From contig NZ_RQGG01000032.1 of NCBI RefSeq assembly GCF_004769665.1, positions 248,001 through 312,000 of the forward strand: a stretch of DNA of 64,000 nucleotides, written 5' to 3'. The number at the start of each line of letters is the position of its first letter. Within the stretch, counting starts at the first letter, position 1. Positions 50,784-59,155 of the stretch are shown piece by piece. The notes under the pieces were generated by a model that saw only the letters and a list, made by a program, of their open reading frames with translations, had not been told where the DNA came from and did no database searches. The position numbers were made by a program, and so were the translations under genes. This DNA comes from Leptospira kemamanensis. Lineage in GTDB: Bacteria > Spirochaetota > Leptospiria > Leptospirales > Leptospiraceae.

Positions 50784-52589
50784 TTATTCTTTTTGATGGA
50801 TGGGAAAGGAGATGATGATATTCAAACCTTCTCCCTTTTTGGAAATGGATGAAAAAACACCTTTTAATTGCGATGTAAGACTTCGAATCAGTTCATAACC
50901 AAAATGATTTCCTTTTTCAATGTTTACTGATTCTGGCAAACCAACTCCATCATCACCTACTGTTAATTGGATATGATCATTGGACTGAGTCAATTGGATC
51001 CGAATGTCACCACTAGTATCATTTGGATAGGCATACTTAAGCGCATTGGTCAGTAATTCGTTTAAAATCAAACCTAAAGGTAAAGTCCGTTTGAGATCCA
51101 AACGAATGTCATCCAGTTTGACATCAAATTTGATTTTGCTTGGGTTTAAAACAAAGATATCATGTAAGCTGTATACCAAATCTTCGATGTACTTACGTAA
51201 ATCAACGGATTCCAAATCTTCCGATTGGTATAAATTTTCGTATACTTTTGACATCGACATGATACGAGACTGAGCATTTAAGAAGGATTGTTTTGCCAGT
51301 TCATTCTCTACTTTAAAGGATTCTAGGTTTAATAATCCCGAGATGATGGCTAATGTGTTTTTTACACGATGTTGTAATTCTTTTAAAAGAACGTCTTTTT
51401 CTTCCAATGATTTGGCAAGTCGACCTTCGATGTCCAAAATCTTTGTGACATCTAAATTAATCCATAACACAAATCGTTCGCCTGAGATATCCATTGCTTG
51501 GCTAAACACTAAAACTTCATAATGTTTTCCATCTGGATGTTTGACAGACATTCGTTCGCCCGCCAATCTTCCATTTTGTTGGTAAACTGCATTTAATCGT
51601 TGGATTTGTTCTGGATTACTCCATTCCTTAAATTCATCTGTTCTTCGACCGATTACCTTTTCTTTTTCAAATTGGAAAATCGTTTCCATTGCCGGATTGA
51701 TGTCTAAGTAAGTTCCTTCTTTGATTGTGGAAATTGCCATGGCAATGGGACTGAGTTGGAATACCTTTGCATACAAACTTTCGCTGTCTTTGGGAGGAAC
51801 TAACACCGGTGTTTCGGGATTTTCTCTAAACACGATGACAATCCCACTTAGATTTTTGTTTGCATCTAATATAGGAGAGACGGTCTCAGTAACGTTAGTT
51901 TCACGACCATTTCGAGAAATAATTATGAGTTCGTTTTTTCGTTTTGTTTCGAGTAACAATTTCGAATTGTTTAAAAAAGGATAGGCAACTCGGACTCTCG
52001 AATCCGATTGAATCAAAAACAAAAAAGAAGTGATGTCTTTGTTCACCATTTCCTGTTTTTGATAACCTAATAAATCTAATGCTTTTTGATTGATGTCTCG
52101 GACTTGACCCTCGGGTGTTAACACAATGACTGCATCACCCATGGCTTCGAAGGTGATCCGAAGTTCTTTTTCTCGAAACGCCAAACTTTGTTCCACTTGG
52201 TGGAGTTTGAGAGCTGATTTGATCATACACTCAATGATGTCAGGACTTGAAATTTTTGGAACGAAGCCGTAGTGTTTTAGATCAGCCACTCGATTCAAAA
52301 TTTTTTGATCCGAATAACCACTTACAAATAAAATAGGAATCTCTTTGATTTCCAAAATCTTTTTGGCTAATTGGATGCCATCTAACTTGTCGGATAAGTT
52401 GATATCCATTAAAATGAGATCAGCTTTTTCGCCAGAGGATACAAAATCAAGGGCATCCAAGGAATTGGAAACATGTTGTACAGAGTATCCTTTTAGTTTT
52501 AAAAACTCTGCTTGGGAGACTGCCAATATAGCTTCATCCTCAACAAGAAGGATATGACCTAAACTATGTTTGATTTCTGTTGCTGGCAT
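50784..52589 (-). CDS. REC-PAS-PAS hybrid histidine kinase with HWE/HisKA_2-type core
   Basis: 601 residues, cytosolic. A receiver domain is N-terminal (about 11-125): HILLVEDEA, phosphoacceptor D62 in MDINLS, and a Lys in VPKISS. Two PAS domains follow (about 140-255 and 270-385). The kinase core has the HRVKN-type H-box with His407 (LQHRVKNTLAIISGLLNLES) and an ATPase domain with LILNELLTNALKYA and DDGVGLPES, ending in a beta strand ISFPIH. The HRVKN box is typical of HisKA_2 kinases. Having a receiver at the N-terminus means it may be a phosphorelay target itself. No partner is adjacent. Confidence 0.9.
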   Translation of the reverse strand: MPATEIKHSLGHILLVEDEAILAVSQAEFLKLKGYSVQHVSNSLDALDFVSSGEKADLILMDINLSDKLDGIQLAKKILEIKEIPILFVSGYSDQKILNRVADLKHYGFVPKISSPDIIECMIKSALKLHQVEQSLAFREKELRITFEAMGDAVIVLTPEGQVRDINQKALDLLGYQKQEMVNKDITSFLFLIQSDSRVRVAYPFLNNSKLLLETKRKNELIIISRNGRETNVTETVSPILDANKNLSGIVIVFRENPETPVLVPPKDSESLYAKVFQLSPIAMAISTIKEGTYLDINPAMETIFQFEKEKVIGRRTDEFKEWSNPEQIQRLNAVYQQNGRLAGERMSVKHPDGKHYEVLVFSQAMDISGERFVLWINLDVTKILDIEGRLAKSLEEKDVLLKELQHRVKNTLAIISGLLNLESFKVENELAKQSFLNAQSRIMSMSKVYENLYQSEDLESVDLRKYIEDLVYSLHDIFVLNPSKIKFDVKLDDIRLDLKRTLPLGLILNELLTNALKYAYPNDTSGDIRIQLTQSNDHIQLTVGDDGVGLPESVNIEKGNHFGYELIRSLTSQLKGVFSSISKKGEGLNIIISFPIHQKE

Positions 52590-52957
52590 ACGGACTTCTA
52601 CCGAAATTTACGAACAGGGATGGAAATGGCAATCGAATATATAATTCATTTTTTTCGAAAAAAATAATTCTGAATGCAATAAAAATAAAATCAATTTTAT
52701 TTTTCAGTAGAACAAGAAGTTAGGTGGTACAGAGACCCTTAGGCAGCTAAAAACTTCTTAAAATCGAACTCAAACTGATGAAGAGAAAAGATACCATCCA
52801 TTCCAATTGTGAACGATTTGTTCTCCCAAGACAAAATTAACTGGTGTCATATGAAGATTTTGATCGATCCGACGTAAAGGGAACCATTTTCTAACAGATG
52901 TTCCATTTAGATCGGATCGGTTTTTTGGTTCCGTTTTGAAAAACGAACGAAACGAAA
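52590..52957. other. Intergenic region, 368 nt
   Basis: AT-rich stretch with an AAAATAAAATCAATTTTATTTT near-palindrome (about 52680-52701) and a TTTTTTTCGAAAAAAA palindrome upstream of the kinase. On the minus strand, just after the QueD stop, there is an open frame of about 65 codons without a start (FKTEPK..., WFPLRRIDQNLHM, ending WNGWYLFSSSV). I cannot tell remnant from chance. No RNA gene is seen. Confidence 0.35.
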
Positions 52958-53365
52958 TCAGTCTAACTCTGGTTCAAAGAAAGCTAGGTTTTCCGGTCCT
53001 TCGTGGATGATAATGCGGCGAATTCTCCCTTCTGATGACTTCACTTCCTCTTTTAATCCAAAATAGAACCATCGGGCGATATTTTCGGAGGTAGGATTGA
53101 TGCCTTTGAAATCGGGATGGTCGTTGATGAGGATGTGGTCGATCGAGTGGACCAGTGCCATCAGTTTGTTTCGAGCGGTTAAAAAGTCAAAGGAGATCCC
53201 ATCGGGACGAATGTTCGTTTTTCCCTCTAAAAACACTTCGACTTTCCAGGAATGGCCGTGGATTGGCTCGTCAGTTCCATCCGCAAAGTATTGGTAGAGG
53301 AAATGCGCGGACTCAAACCGGCCTTCGATGCGGACATAAAATTTCCCGTTTTCTTGGGTAAACAT
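52958..53365 (-). CDS. 6-pyruvoyl tetrahydropterin synthase/QueD family protein
   Basis: About 135 residues from the ATG at 53365 (MFTQENGKFYV). A longer frame reaches 53491 but overlaps the start of the divergent DUF1858 gene. The family signature is clear: FESAHFLYQYF with the first zinc His and HGHSWKVEVFLEG with the other two, then HSIDHILINDHPDF and NIARWFYFGL. In bacteria such enzymes convert dihydroneopterin triphosphate to 6-carboxytetrahydropterin for queuosine synthesis or to pyruvoyl-tetrahydropterin. The catalytic Cys of QueD between the His residues is not obvious, so the exact activity is uncertain. It is divergent from the DUF1858 gene. Confidence 0.82.
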   Translation of the reverse strand: MFTQENGKFYVRIEGRFESAHFLYQYFADGTDEPIHGHSWKVEVFLEGKTNIRPDGISFDFLTARNKLMALVHSIDHILINDHPDFKGINPTSENIARWFYFGLKEEVKSSEGRIRRIIIHEGPENLAFFEPELD

Positions 53366-53429
53366 TCCATTGACGAATAGAGTATAGTCCAATATTTGTA
53401 TAGTAATTTCCTCTCGAGGGCTCAAGAAG

Positions 53430-53651
53430 ATGACTGAATCAACAAAACCACGCTTTTTTAAAGAAATGACCGTAGGCGAAGCAATTGCCATCCATCCGGA
53501 AGCGGGGCTTGTTTTCTCAAGTTACCACTTAGGTGGATGTTCCCACTGTTCCATCAATGAAGTGGAAACCATTGAACAAGTTTGTATGGGTTATGGTGTC
53601 GAAGTAGATACACTCATCGACTCACTCAACAATTTATTCGCGGAAGAATAG
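53430..53651 (+). CDS. DUF1858-type redox disulfide protein
   Basis: 73 residues. Starts MTESTKPRFFKEMTVGEAIAIHPEAGLVFSSYHLGGCSHC and has a CxxC (GGCSHC) around residue 36, then a helical tail (INEVETIEQVCMGYGVEVDTLIDSLNNLF). This matches the small DUF1858 / hybrid-cluster-associated domain, which may carry a redox-active disulfide. No hybrid-cluster protein gene is nearby. The gene is divergent from the QueD homologue with 64 nt between the two starts. Cytosolic. Confidence 0.85.
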   Translation: MTESTKPRFFKEMTVGEAIAIHPEAGLVFSSYHLGGCSHCSINEVETIEQVCMGYGVEVDTLIDSLNNLFAEE

Positions 53652-53873
53652 TCGGAACTGAATTTAGGGCTGATCCAATCAGCCCAAGTACGATTTACCC
53701 AAATGCACAAAATACGTTTGGGATAAATGGTACAAACCTCAACGAAAAAATCTGACTCTGCATCACCTCATTGGTCAAACCAATCTGATACCAAACGATC
53801 ACAGTTTATAGACACGATGGAATCATTTTGAAACCAAAGAATCACATCGAAACGTTTTATCACATAAAAAACA
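53652..53873. other. Intergenic region, 222 nt
   Basis: Contains two AATTTAGGGC/AAGTACG type segments and GATT-rich repeats (GGTTTGACCAATGAGG-like text), but no hairpin or frame I can support. It should hold the promoter for the DUF2721 gene. Confidence 0.3.
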
Positions 53874-54284
53874 TTGGACCAATTAACGTATAACATTCCA
53901 GGTTTATTATTCCCTGCAATTTCACTATTGATGTTAGGGTTTACCAATCGATTTTTTGGTTTGGCAAGTTTATCGAGGCAACTTCTTGCTGAGTATGAAA
54001 CGTCCCGTTCCGAAGTTCTCGCCAAACAAATTCACAATTTACGATTTCGGATCTCTCTCATTTTGTATTCACAAAGTGCGGGGATCTTAAGCCTCATTCT
54101 TTGCACTTGTTCTTTGGGAATGATTCCGTTTTATAATTTGGTTGCTTGGATCTTTTTTTCGATCTCTTTATTGTTTATGGTGATCTCTCTTGTCCTGGCT
54201 CTGGTTGAAATCCATTTATCCGTGAATGCTCTTGATATCGAACGAAAATCGATTTTAGGACCGTCTAACCAATCTAAATTGTAA
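53874..54284 (+). CDS. DUF2721 membrane protein
   Basis: 136 residues from a TTG start at 53874. Three membrane helices: one at the N-terminus (IPGLLFPAISLLMLGFTNRF), and two later (SLILYSQSAGILSLILCTCSLG and NLVAWIFFSISLLFMVISLVLALVEI) separated by charged helices. The pattern fits DUF2721, a small family of unknown function with a conserved N-terminal segment and an ALDIER-like C-terminus. Its last 11 nt overlap the end of the convergent dehydrogenase gene. Confidence 0.7.
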   Translation: MDQLTYNIPGLLFPAISLLMLGFTNRFFGLASLSRQLLAEYETSRSEVLAKQIHNLRFRISLILYSQSAGILSLILCTCSLGMIPFYNLVAWIFFSISLLFMVISLVLALVEIHLSVNALDIERKSILGPSNQSKL

Positions 54285-55284
54285 TCACAATCTTTCCAAA
54301 ATGAGAACCCGATCGTAAGTATTGGATGGCTTCCACAGATTTCTCCAAAGGAAAGACTTTGTCTACAATTGGTTTTAATCCTGATTGTTCAATCGCTTGA
54401 TTCATTTCGATAAAGGCTTTTCTTCCACCTACTACAAGGCCTTGGATTTTTAAATTGTTCATCACAGCTGGGAGTAAATTGATTTCCCCTGAACGACCTG
54501 CTAATATTCCAATCAAATGAATGACACCAAACGGACGACAGGCGGCGATAGATTGTTCGAGTGTCCCTGCTCCACCTACCTCAATGATATGATCCGCACC
54601 AACCTTATTTGTGATGTTTCTGACTTCTTTTCCCCAATCTTTGATTTCTTTATAATTAATCAAATAATCAGCACCTAAGGTTTTTCCTCTTTCGAGTTTA
54701 TCATCACTGGAAGAAGTGAGAATCACTTTAGCACCCATGAGTTTTGCAAATTGTAAGGCAAAAATGGAAACACCACCTGTTCCCTGTACGACGACAAATT
54801 CACCAGGTTTGAGTTGACTGTATCCAAAAAGTCCAGACCAAGCAGTGAGAGCAGCACATGGTAAAGTCGCTGCTTCTTCGTAATTTAAGTGATGAGGCAT
54901 TCTCACAAGACCTGTTTCTGGTACAATGGCCAACTCTCGTAAGGTTCCTGGTAAAGGTCCTCCGATTGTGTGACGAATTTCTGCATGAGTAGCTTCTTTA
55001 GCGATCCACTTGGGAGCAAAGGTAAGAAGGACTTTGTCTCCTACTTTCCATTCGGTGACATCTTTACCGATGTCCACCACATCTCCTGCACCATCACTGC
55101 AAGGAACGAGAGGTAATGGAAATTTTGGATTATATTTTCCTTCGACAACAAGTGAATCTCGATAGTTTAATGAGGCCGCACGCAATCGGACAAGAACATC
55201 GGTGGGACCAAGGTTCTTTGGATCGGGAACCTCTATGACTTTTAAATTTTCAAGTCCAAATTGTTTGATCTCTGCTTGTTTCAT
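54274..55284 (-). CDS. Zinc-independent or zinc-type MDR oxidoreductase (quinone oxidoreductase-like)
   Basis: 336 residues. The MDR fold is complete: an N-terminal GroES domain with KLRAASLNYRDSLVVEG and PLVPCSDGAGDVVDIG, then a Rossmann domain with VVQGTGGVSIFALQFAKLMGA. Structural-zinc cysteines are absent, and the GHE motif is not present (PCSDGAG instead), so it belongs to the quinone-reductase-like or zinc-free subgroup. The fold reduces double bonds or carbonyls with NAD(P)H. The start ATG has an AAAGGC ribosome site. It is followed by convergent DUF2721. Confidence 0.85.
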   Translation of the reverse strand: MKQAEIKQFGLENLKVIEVPDPKNLGPTDVLVRLRAASLNYRDSLVVEGKYNPKFPLPLVPCSDGAGDVVDIGKDVTEWKVGDKVLLTFAPKWIAKEATHAEIRHTIGGPLPGTLRELAIVPETGLVRMPHHLNYEEAATLPCAALTAWSGLFGYSQLKPGEFVVVQGTGGVSIFALQFAKLMGAKVILTSSSDDKLERGKTLGADYLINYKEIKDWGKEVRNITNKVGADHIIEVGGAGTLEQSIAACRPFGVIHLIGILAGRSGEINLLPAVMNNLKIQGLVVGGRKAFIEMNQAIEQSGLKPIVDKVFPLEKSVEAIQYLRSGSHFGKIVITI

Positions 55285-55374
55285 TTGCCTTTGTCCTTTT
55301 TATATTTCGATTCATTTATACAAAACGGTCGTTACTTTTCTCTTTTTGAAGTTTTCTTCAAGACATAACGGATG

Positions 55375-55806
55375 TTAATTGTTTAATTCAATTTCCCCTT
55401 TTGCATTCAAAGGAAAAAATGGATTATAAGCTACTTCAAAAATATGCCCATCTAAATCTTTAAAATAAGCACTATATCCTCCCCAAAATACTTTTTGAGG
55501 TTCTTTTAGAATCACAGCACCTAACTTTCGTACTACTTCGATTACCCGATCCACTTCACTTTCGCTTTCCAGATTTTGAGCCAATGTGATTCCCGAATAG
55601 TCTTGTCTTTTTTGGAAGGGAATGCCAATGTCCTCTGCTAATTCCTTTTCACCAAACAATCCAAAGACAAGCGCTCCAATCTGAAAAAACGCGACATTTT
55701 CATTACTCTCTTCAGATTTTTTCCAACCAAGTCCAGTTTCATAAAATTGGACGGCTCGTTTTAGGTCAGAGACTCCCAGTGTGATCAAATTAATTCGTGG
55801 AAACAT
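55375..55806 (-). CDS. VOC family (glyoxalase/bleomycin-resistance-like) protein
   Basis: 143 residues. Two beta-alpha-beta-beta-beta modules: INLITLGVSDLKRAVQFYETGLGWKK at the N-terminus and GYSAYFKDLDGHIFEVAYNPFFPL at the C-terminus, with a metal-binding Glu in IFEVAYNP. VOC proteins include glyoxalases, epimerases and drug-binding resistance proteins, so no reaction can be named. It is not closely coupled to its neighbours (90-nt gap to the MDR gene). Confidence 0.85.
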   Translation of the reverse strand: MFPRINLITLGVSDLKRAVQFYETGLGWKKSEESNENVAFFQIGALVFGLFGEKELAEDIGIPFQKRQDYSGITLAQNLESESEVDRVIEVVRKLGAVILKEPQKVFWGGYSAYFKDLDGHIFEVAYNPFFPLNAKGEIELNN

Positions 55807-55905
55807 ATGTGCCTACCTTGCAATACTATGAACTTTTTTAAAAGAAAATTTAGGAAATGGAAATTAGGTTTCACAAAACGAAAGTTCTGTGGTAGATGGA
55901 GCCAT

Positions 55906-55932
55906 TGGGTGGCGGGTGGTTAACCCCACCCA
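55906..55932. terminator. GC-rich hairpin downstream of ccr
   Basis: TGGGTGG (55906-55912) pairs with CCACCCA (55926-55932) over a 13-nt loop, and GGTGG/CCACC can also pair inside. It lies about 50 nt past the stop of the minus-strand ccr gene. There is no T-run, so it may be a processing or Rho-linked structure rather than a classic terminator. Confidence 0.45.
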
Positions 55933-55981
55933 GTTCGATATGGGCGGGGACATGTACTTTAAATACACGCTCAGAAAAGAA

Positions 55982-57229
55982 TTACTTCTTCCCTAAACCT
56001 GTCGTTTTGGCACCAACAAGGATGGACATGTTTCCTGCTGGGTGTTTGTTTTCGCGCATCATTTGGTGGCACTCACCAGTTTGATCGAAAGTAAAAGTTT
56101 GTGCCAAAACTGGATCCACTTTTTTATCAATCACAAGTTGGTTGAGGTCACGACAGTTGTCGTCGTTTGCGAAGTGGGAACCTTGTAAACGTTTTTGTCT
56201 CATCCAAAGATAACGAAGGTCAGCTGTCGCATTAAAACCTGTGGTTCCTGCGCAAATGACTACCATACCACCTGTTTCACAAACAAATACGGAAGTTGGA
56301 AGTGTGGTTTCCCCTGGGTGTTCAAAAACGATTTGTGGGTTTTTGCCTTTGCCAGCGATGTCCCAAATTGCTTTTCCAAATTCGCGAGCTTGTTTCGTCC
56401 ATTCTACAAACGCTTCTGGTTTGTTGATATCGGAAGTTAGGGCACCCCAATGTTTGAACTTGTTACGGTTGATGACACCAGTAGCACCTAGGTTTTTACA
56501 GAATTCAATTTTATCGTCAGAAGAAACAACTGCGATTGGAATTCCACCTGCAGCTTTTACAATTTGGATCGCCATGGCACCAAGTCCACCAGCTCCACCC
56601 CAAATTAAAACTACATCACCAGGTTTTACATCATTTGGTTTCCAGTGGTGTAACATTCTGTAAGCAGTTGCAGCAACTAACATGTAAGCAGCGGACGCTT
56701 CCCATGTTAGGTGTTGAGGACGAGGAAGGCATTGGTGGTCTTGCACTTTACAAAACTGTGCAAAAGATCCCCAGTTGGATTCGTATCCCCAAATGATTTG
56801 CGAAGGCGCATACATTGGGTCTTTTCCAGAAAGAACCCATGGATCTTTTGGATCCCACATCGCACAGTGGACAACTACTTCATCACCCACTTTCACATTT
56901 TTAACTTCAGAACCAACTTTGTACACAATACCGGAAGCATCAGAGCCACCGATGTGGAATTTTTCAGGTTCCCCTTTTTTATTCCGTGCCGCAATGACAT
57001 CAACTGGGTAACCTAAGGCCGCCCAAACGTTGTTATAGTTGACTCCAGCAGCCATAGTGGCCACGAGAACTTCGTTCGGACCGATCTCCGGAACATCAAT
57101 GACTTCTGATTGGAAAGAAGTTTTCGGTTCGCCGTAACGTTCCGGGCGAATGACCTGCGCGTGCATTTTTTTTGGCACGACTCCAATAGGAGGTAGTTCC
57201 CCTACTGGTACGATTTCTACGTTGCTCAT
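55982..57229 (-). CDS. ccr: Crotonyl-CoA carboxylase/reductase
   Basis: 415 residues of the MDR fold with the Ccr-specific features: an N-terminal lead [53 protein letters not shown], an extended [39 protein letters not shown] segment, [13 protein letters not shown] for NADP, and QGSHFANDD near the C-terminus, where a His aids CO2 binding. The enzyme reduces crotonyl-CoA with NADPH while fixing CO2 to make ethylmalonyl-CoA. In the ethylmalonyl-CoA pathway it assimilates C2 units; other pathway genes are not in this window. An adjacent copy of mcd or ecm would be needed to argue for the full pathway. Confidence 0.88.
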   Translation of the reverse strand: MSNVEIVPVGELPPIGVVPKKMHAQVIRPERYGEPKTSFQSEVIDVPEIGPNEVLVATMAAGVNYNNVWAALGYPVDVIAARNKKGEPEKFHIGGSDASGIVYKVGSEVKNVKVGDEVVVHCAMWDPKDPWVLSGKDPMYAPSQIIWGYESNWGSFAQFCKVQDHQCLPRPQHLTWEASAAYMLVAATAYRMLHHWKPNDVKPGDVVLIWGGAGGLGAMAIQIVKAAGGIPIAVVSSDDKIEFCKNLGATGVINRNKFKHWGALTSDINKPEAFVEWTKQAREFGKAIWDIAGKGKNPQIVFEHPGETTLPTSVFVCETGGMVVICAGTTGFNATADLRYLWMRQKRLQGSHFANDDNCRDLNQLVIDKKVDPVLAQTFTFDQTGECHQMMRENKHPAGNMSILVGAKTTGLGKK

Positions 57230-57293
57230 AGATTACCTTTTACGATTAAGATTTATACAGTTTCTTAGAACGTTTTAAAAAAGGCATGAAATG

Positions 57294-58238
57294 TCAATCG
57301 CTTCCCCACTCCATCGAGAAGGCCAAAGTCCACGCGGATTGGTACAATCTATACTCACGATCACGTTGCAACGGATAACGATATGCTAAACTCATATTGT
57401 ATTTCTCAGAAAAATTCCAAGAAAAACCGGCACTCGCTTCTGTAAAATAAGATGGATTGGCTTTGTCTTTCTCTTTGGAATAATCAACTCCATTATAGGG
57501 ATTCCGATACAATACACCTGTAAAGAGGGAAATCTCAGGTTTCAAATAATACGTCACATAGGCAGAAATCAGAGTTGTTTTTTTGAATTCATACTCAGGT
57601 TCTGGGGGAGTCGCCGAGGGTTTTCGCAAATAAAATGGAATTCCATCATTGTCTTGTAAGTTATTGGGTTGGGGTCTTGAGAGTGGATTCAGTCCACCAA
57701 TCTTTGTGACAAAAGACCACTTTTCATACAAGTATCCAAGTTTGATAAACCCAGAACCTGTATAATAATTTCCACCAGTGAACCTGTCCGTATCAGGACC
57801 ACTTGGGAAACCAACAGACCCTTCGATCACAAAAAAGTAAGGTTTGTCCAAATCAAAAAACGGTTGGTACTTAAAACCTAAATACGTTTTCCCAATCCTT
57901 GCGGCATCTTCCCGTCCTCTTTGTTGGTAATAATTCCAAGGAACGGATGCATTGAGTGCAAACCTTCCATCAAAAAAATTCAACTCAGCAAAGGCAGTCG
58001 TTGTGAAGAGATGGCTGTTCTCTCTTGTGGATTGGTAATAGTCTTGGGTAATCACCAAGTAGTTGGCAGGTTTTTCTCGTTTCCCGGTAAAAGGATCGAC
58101 AAACCTAGCAGTTGCATTCGGACTATCCGACGAACCCGTGTGATGCGAAAATAAAGGGAAGTTTAAAATTACAACAAATAGAAGCAGGACAAATAACAAT
58201 ACTCTCTGCAAAGTCTTTTTGTAAAACATAGGTCTCAT
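57294..58238 (-). CDS. Outer-membrane beta-barrel protein of the MbnP/MbnH operon
   Basis: About 314 residues from the ATG at 58238, which overlaps the stop of the previous gene (ATGA) and has a GGAG ribosome site; a TTG at 58259 is less likely. A signal peptide (VLLFVLLLFVVILNFPLFS) ends just before HHTG. The rest alternates polar and aromatic residues in strands (FFDGRFALNASVPWNYY, GYLYEKWSFVTKIGG, SAYVTYYLKPEISLFTGVLYRNP) and ends on WTLAFSMEWGS, as barrels do. It may be a porin or transporter for the metal or substrate of the di-heme system. Gene order and overlaps tie it to the operon. Confidence 0.7.
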   Translation of the reverse strand: MRPMFYKKTLQRVLLFVLLLFVVILNFPLFSHHTGSSDSPNATARFVDPFTGKREKPANYLVITQDYYQSTRENSHLFTTTAFAELNFFDGRFALNASVPWNYYQQRGREDAARIGKTYLGFKYQPFFDLDKPYFFVIEGSVGFPSGPDTDRFTGGNYYTGSGFIKLGYLYEKWSFVTKIGGLNPLSRPQPNNLQDNDGIPFYLRKPSATPPEPEYEFKKTTLISAYVTYYLKPEISLFTGVLYRNPYNGVDYSKEKDKANPSYFTEASAGFSWNFSEKYNMSLAYRYPLQRDREYRLYQSAWTLAFSMEWGSD

Positions 58239-59155
58239 CGTTCCACTCCCGGAAAACAACCAGGGAAACTGAAGGTGATATCTTCCGCTTGTAGGTTCTG
58301 TTGGAGGATATTGTAAAGATCCACATTGGATACTTTGGAGATGACTGAACCATCTGCTTCTGCGTAAGTATCATTTAAAAATCTTGTTGTTACGCCACTC
58401 GAAGTTCGATCTTGCATCAAGGATGATAATGAGAACAAGATTTCAATATTTGAATTTCTTCCCACTTTTATCGGAATTTTACATTTCGGAATAATCGATT
58501 TGTTTCCTTGCGATAATAAAATGGTATAATTTTGGATGGCTCCTGCCGTTGGTAAAGTTCGCTGTATCGTCAATTGAATATAGATCTCTTCCCAACTCAC
58601 ATTGGCAATGGCGACAACACCCAATGGCAAATTAGCTGTGCGGGTATTGGGATACAAAAAACTGGCACCCGTTTCCATCGTACCATTGAACTGCGTGATA
58701 TTCGAAACAACAGCTGTTGTTAAAAAAGGATATGTTTTCCCATACAAATCATCTGCTGGTAGATCCAAAGGTACCGTATACGGTGTATGGGTCTTTGACA
58801 CGGCGTTTGAACTTTTTTCGGAACTAGAAGTGGACACACCCAAAGTTTGGTTTGGTGGGTTTATCCGGTAGGTTCCCGTTTCCCAATGGATATAGGTACC
58901 AGATTGGATCGTGATGTTATACGTATTACCATTACTTGACAGACTAAATTGATTTAAGTTATCATCTGCTTGGTCATCATAACTTCGCAGATTCGTACCA
59001 ACAGGAATCGTTTGGTTGTTATTGAAAAAAATTAGGTTTTGGAGGATGACTAATTTTTCTTCTTCGCTATTTCCGACCGAACCAAAGGTACAATGGGAGA
59101 CGAGACCCAAACAAAAAATCTGACCCAAACGATACAAGATGTTTCGTGTTTTCAA
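58235..59155 (-). CDS. Lipoprotein of the MbnP/MbnH operon
   Basis: 306 residues from a TTG start at 59155 that overlaps the stop of the MbnH-type gene. The signal peptide ends GLVSHC, a lipobox at about residue 22. The mature part is Asn/Ser/Thr-rich with strand-like segments (YNITIQSGTYIHWETGTYRI, LPLGVVAIANVSWEEIYIQLTIQRTLP) and a C-terminal pair of cysteines (PKCKI and FPGCFPG). I do not recognise a family. It sits between the di-heme enzyme and the barrel gene with overlaps on both sides, so it is probably part of the same envelope complex. Confidence 0.7.
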   Translation of the reverse strand: MKTRNILYRLGQIFCLGLVSHCTFGSVGNSEEEKLVILQNLIFFNNNQTIPVGTNLRSYDDQADDNLNQFSLSSNGNTYNITIQSGTYIHWETGTYRINPPNQTLGVSTSSSEKSSNAVSKTHTPYTVPLDLPADDLYGKTYPFLTTAVVSNITQFNGTMETGASFLYPNTRTANLPLGVVAIANVSWEEIYIQLTIQRTLPTAGAIQNYTILLSQGNKSIIPKCKIPIKVGRNSNIEILFSLSSLMQDRTSSGVTTRFLNDTYAEADGSVISKVSNVDLYNILQQNLQAEDITFSFPGCFPGVER

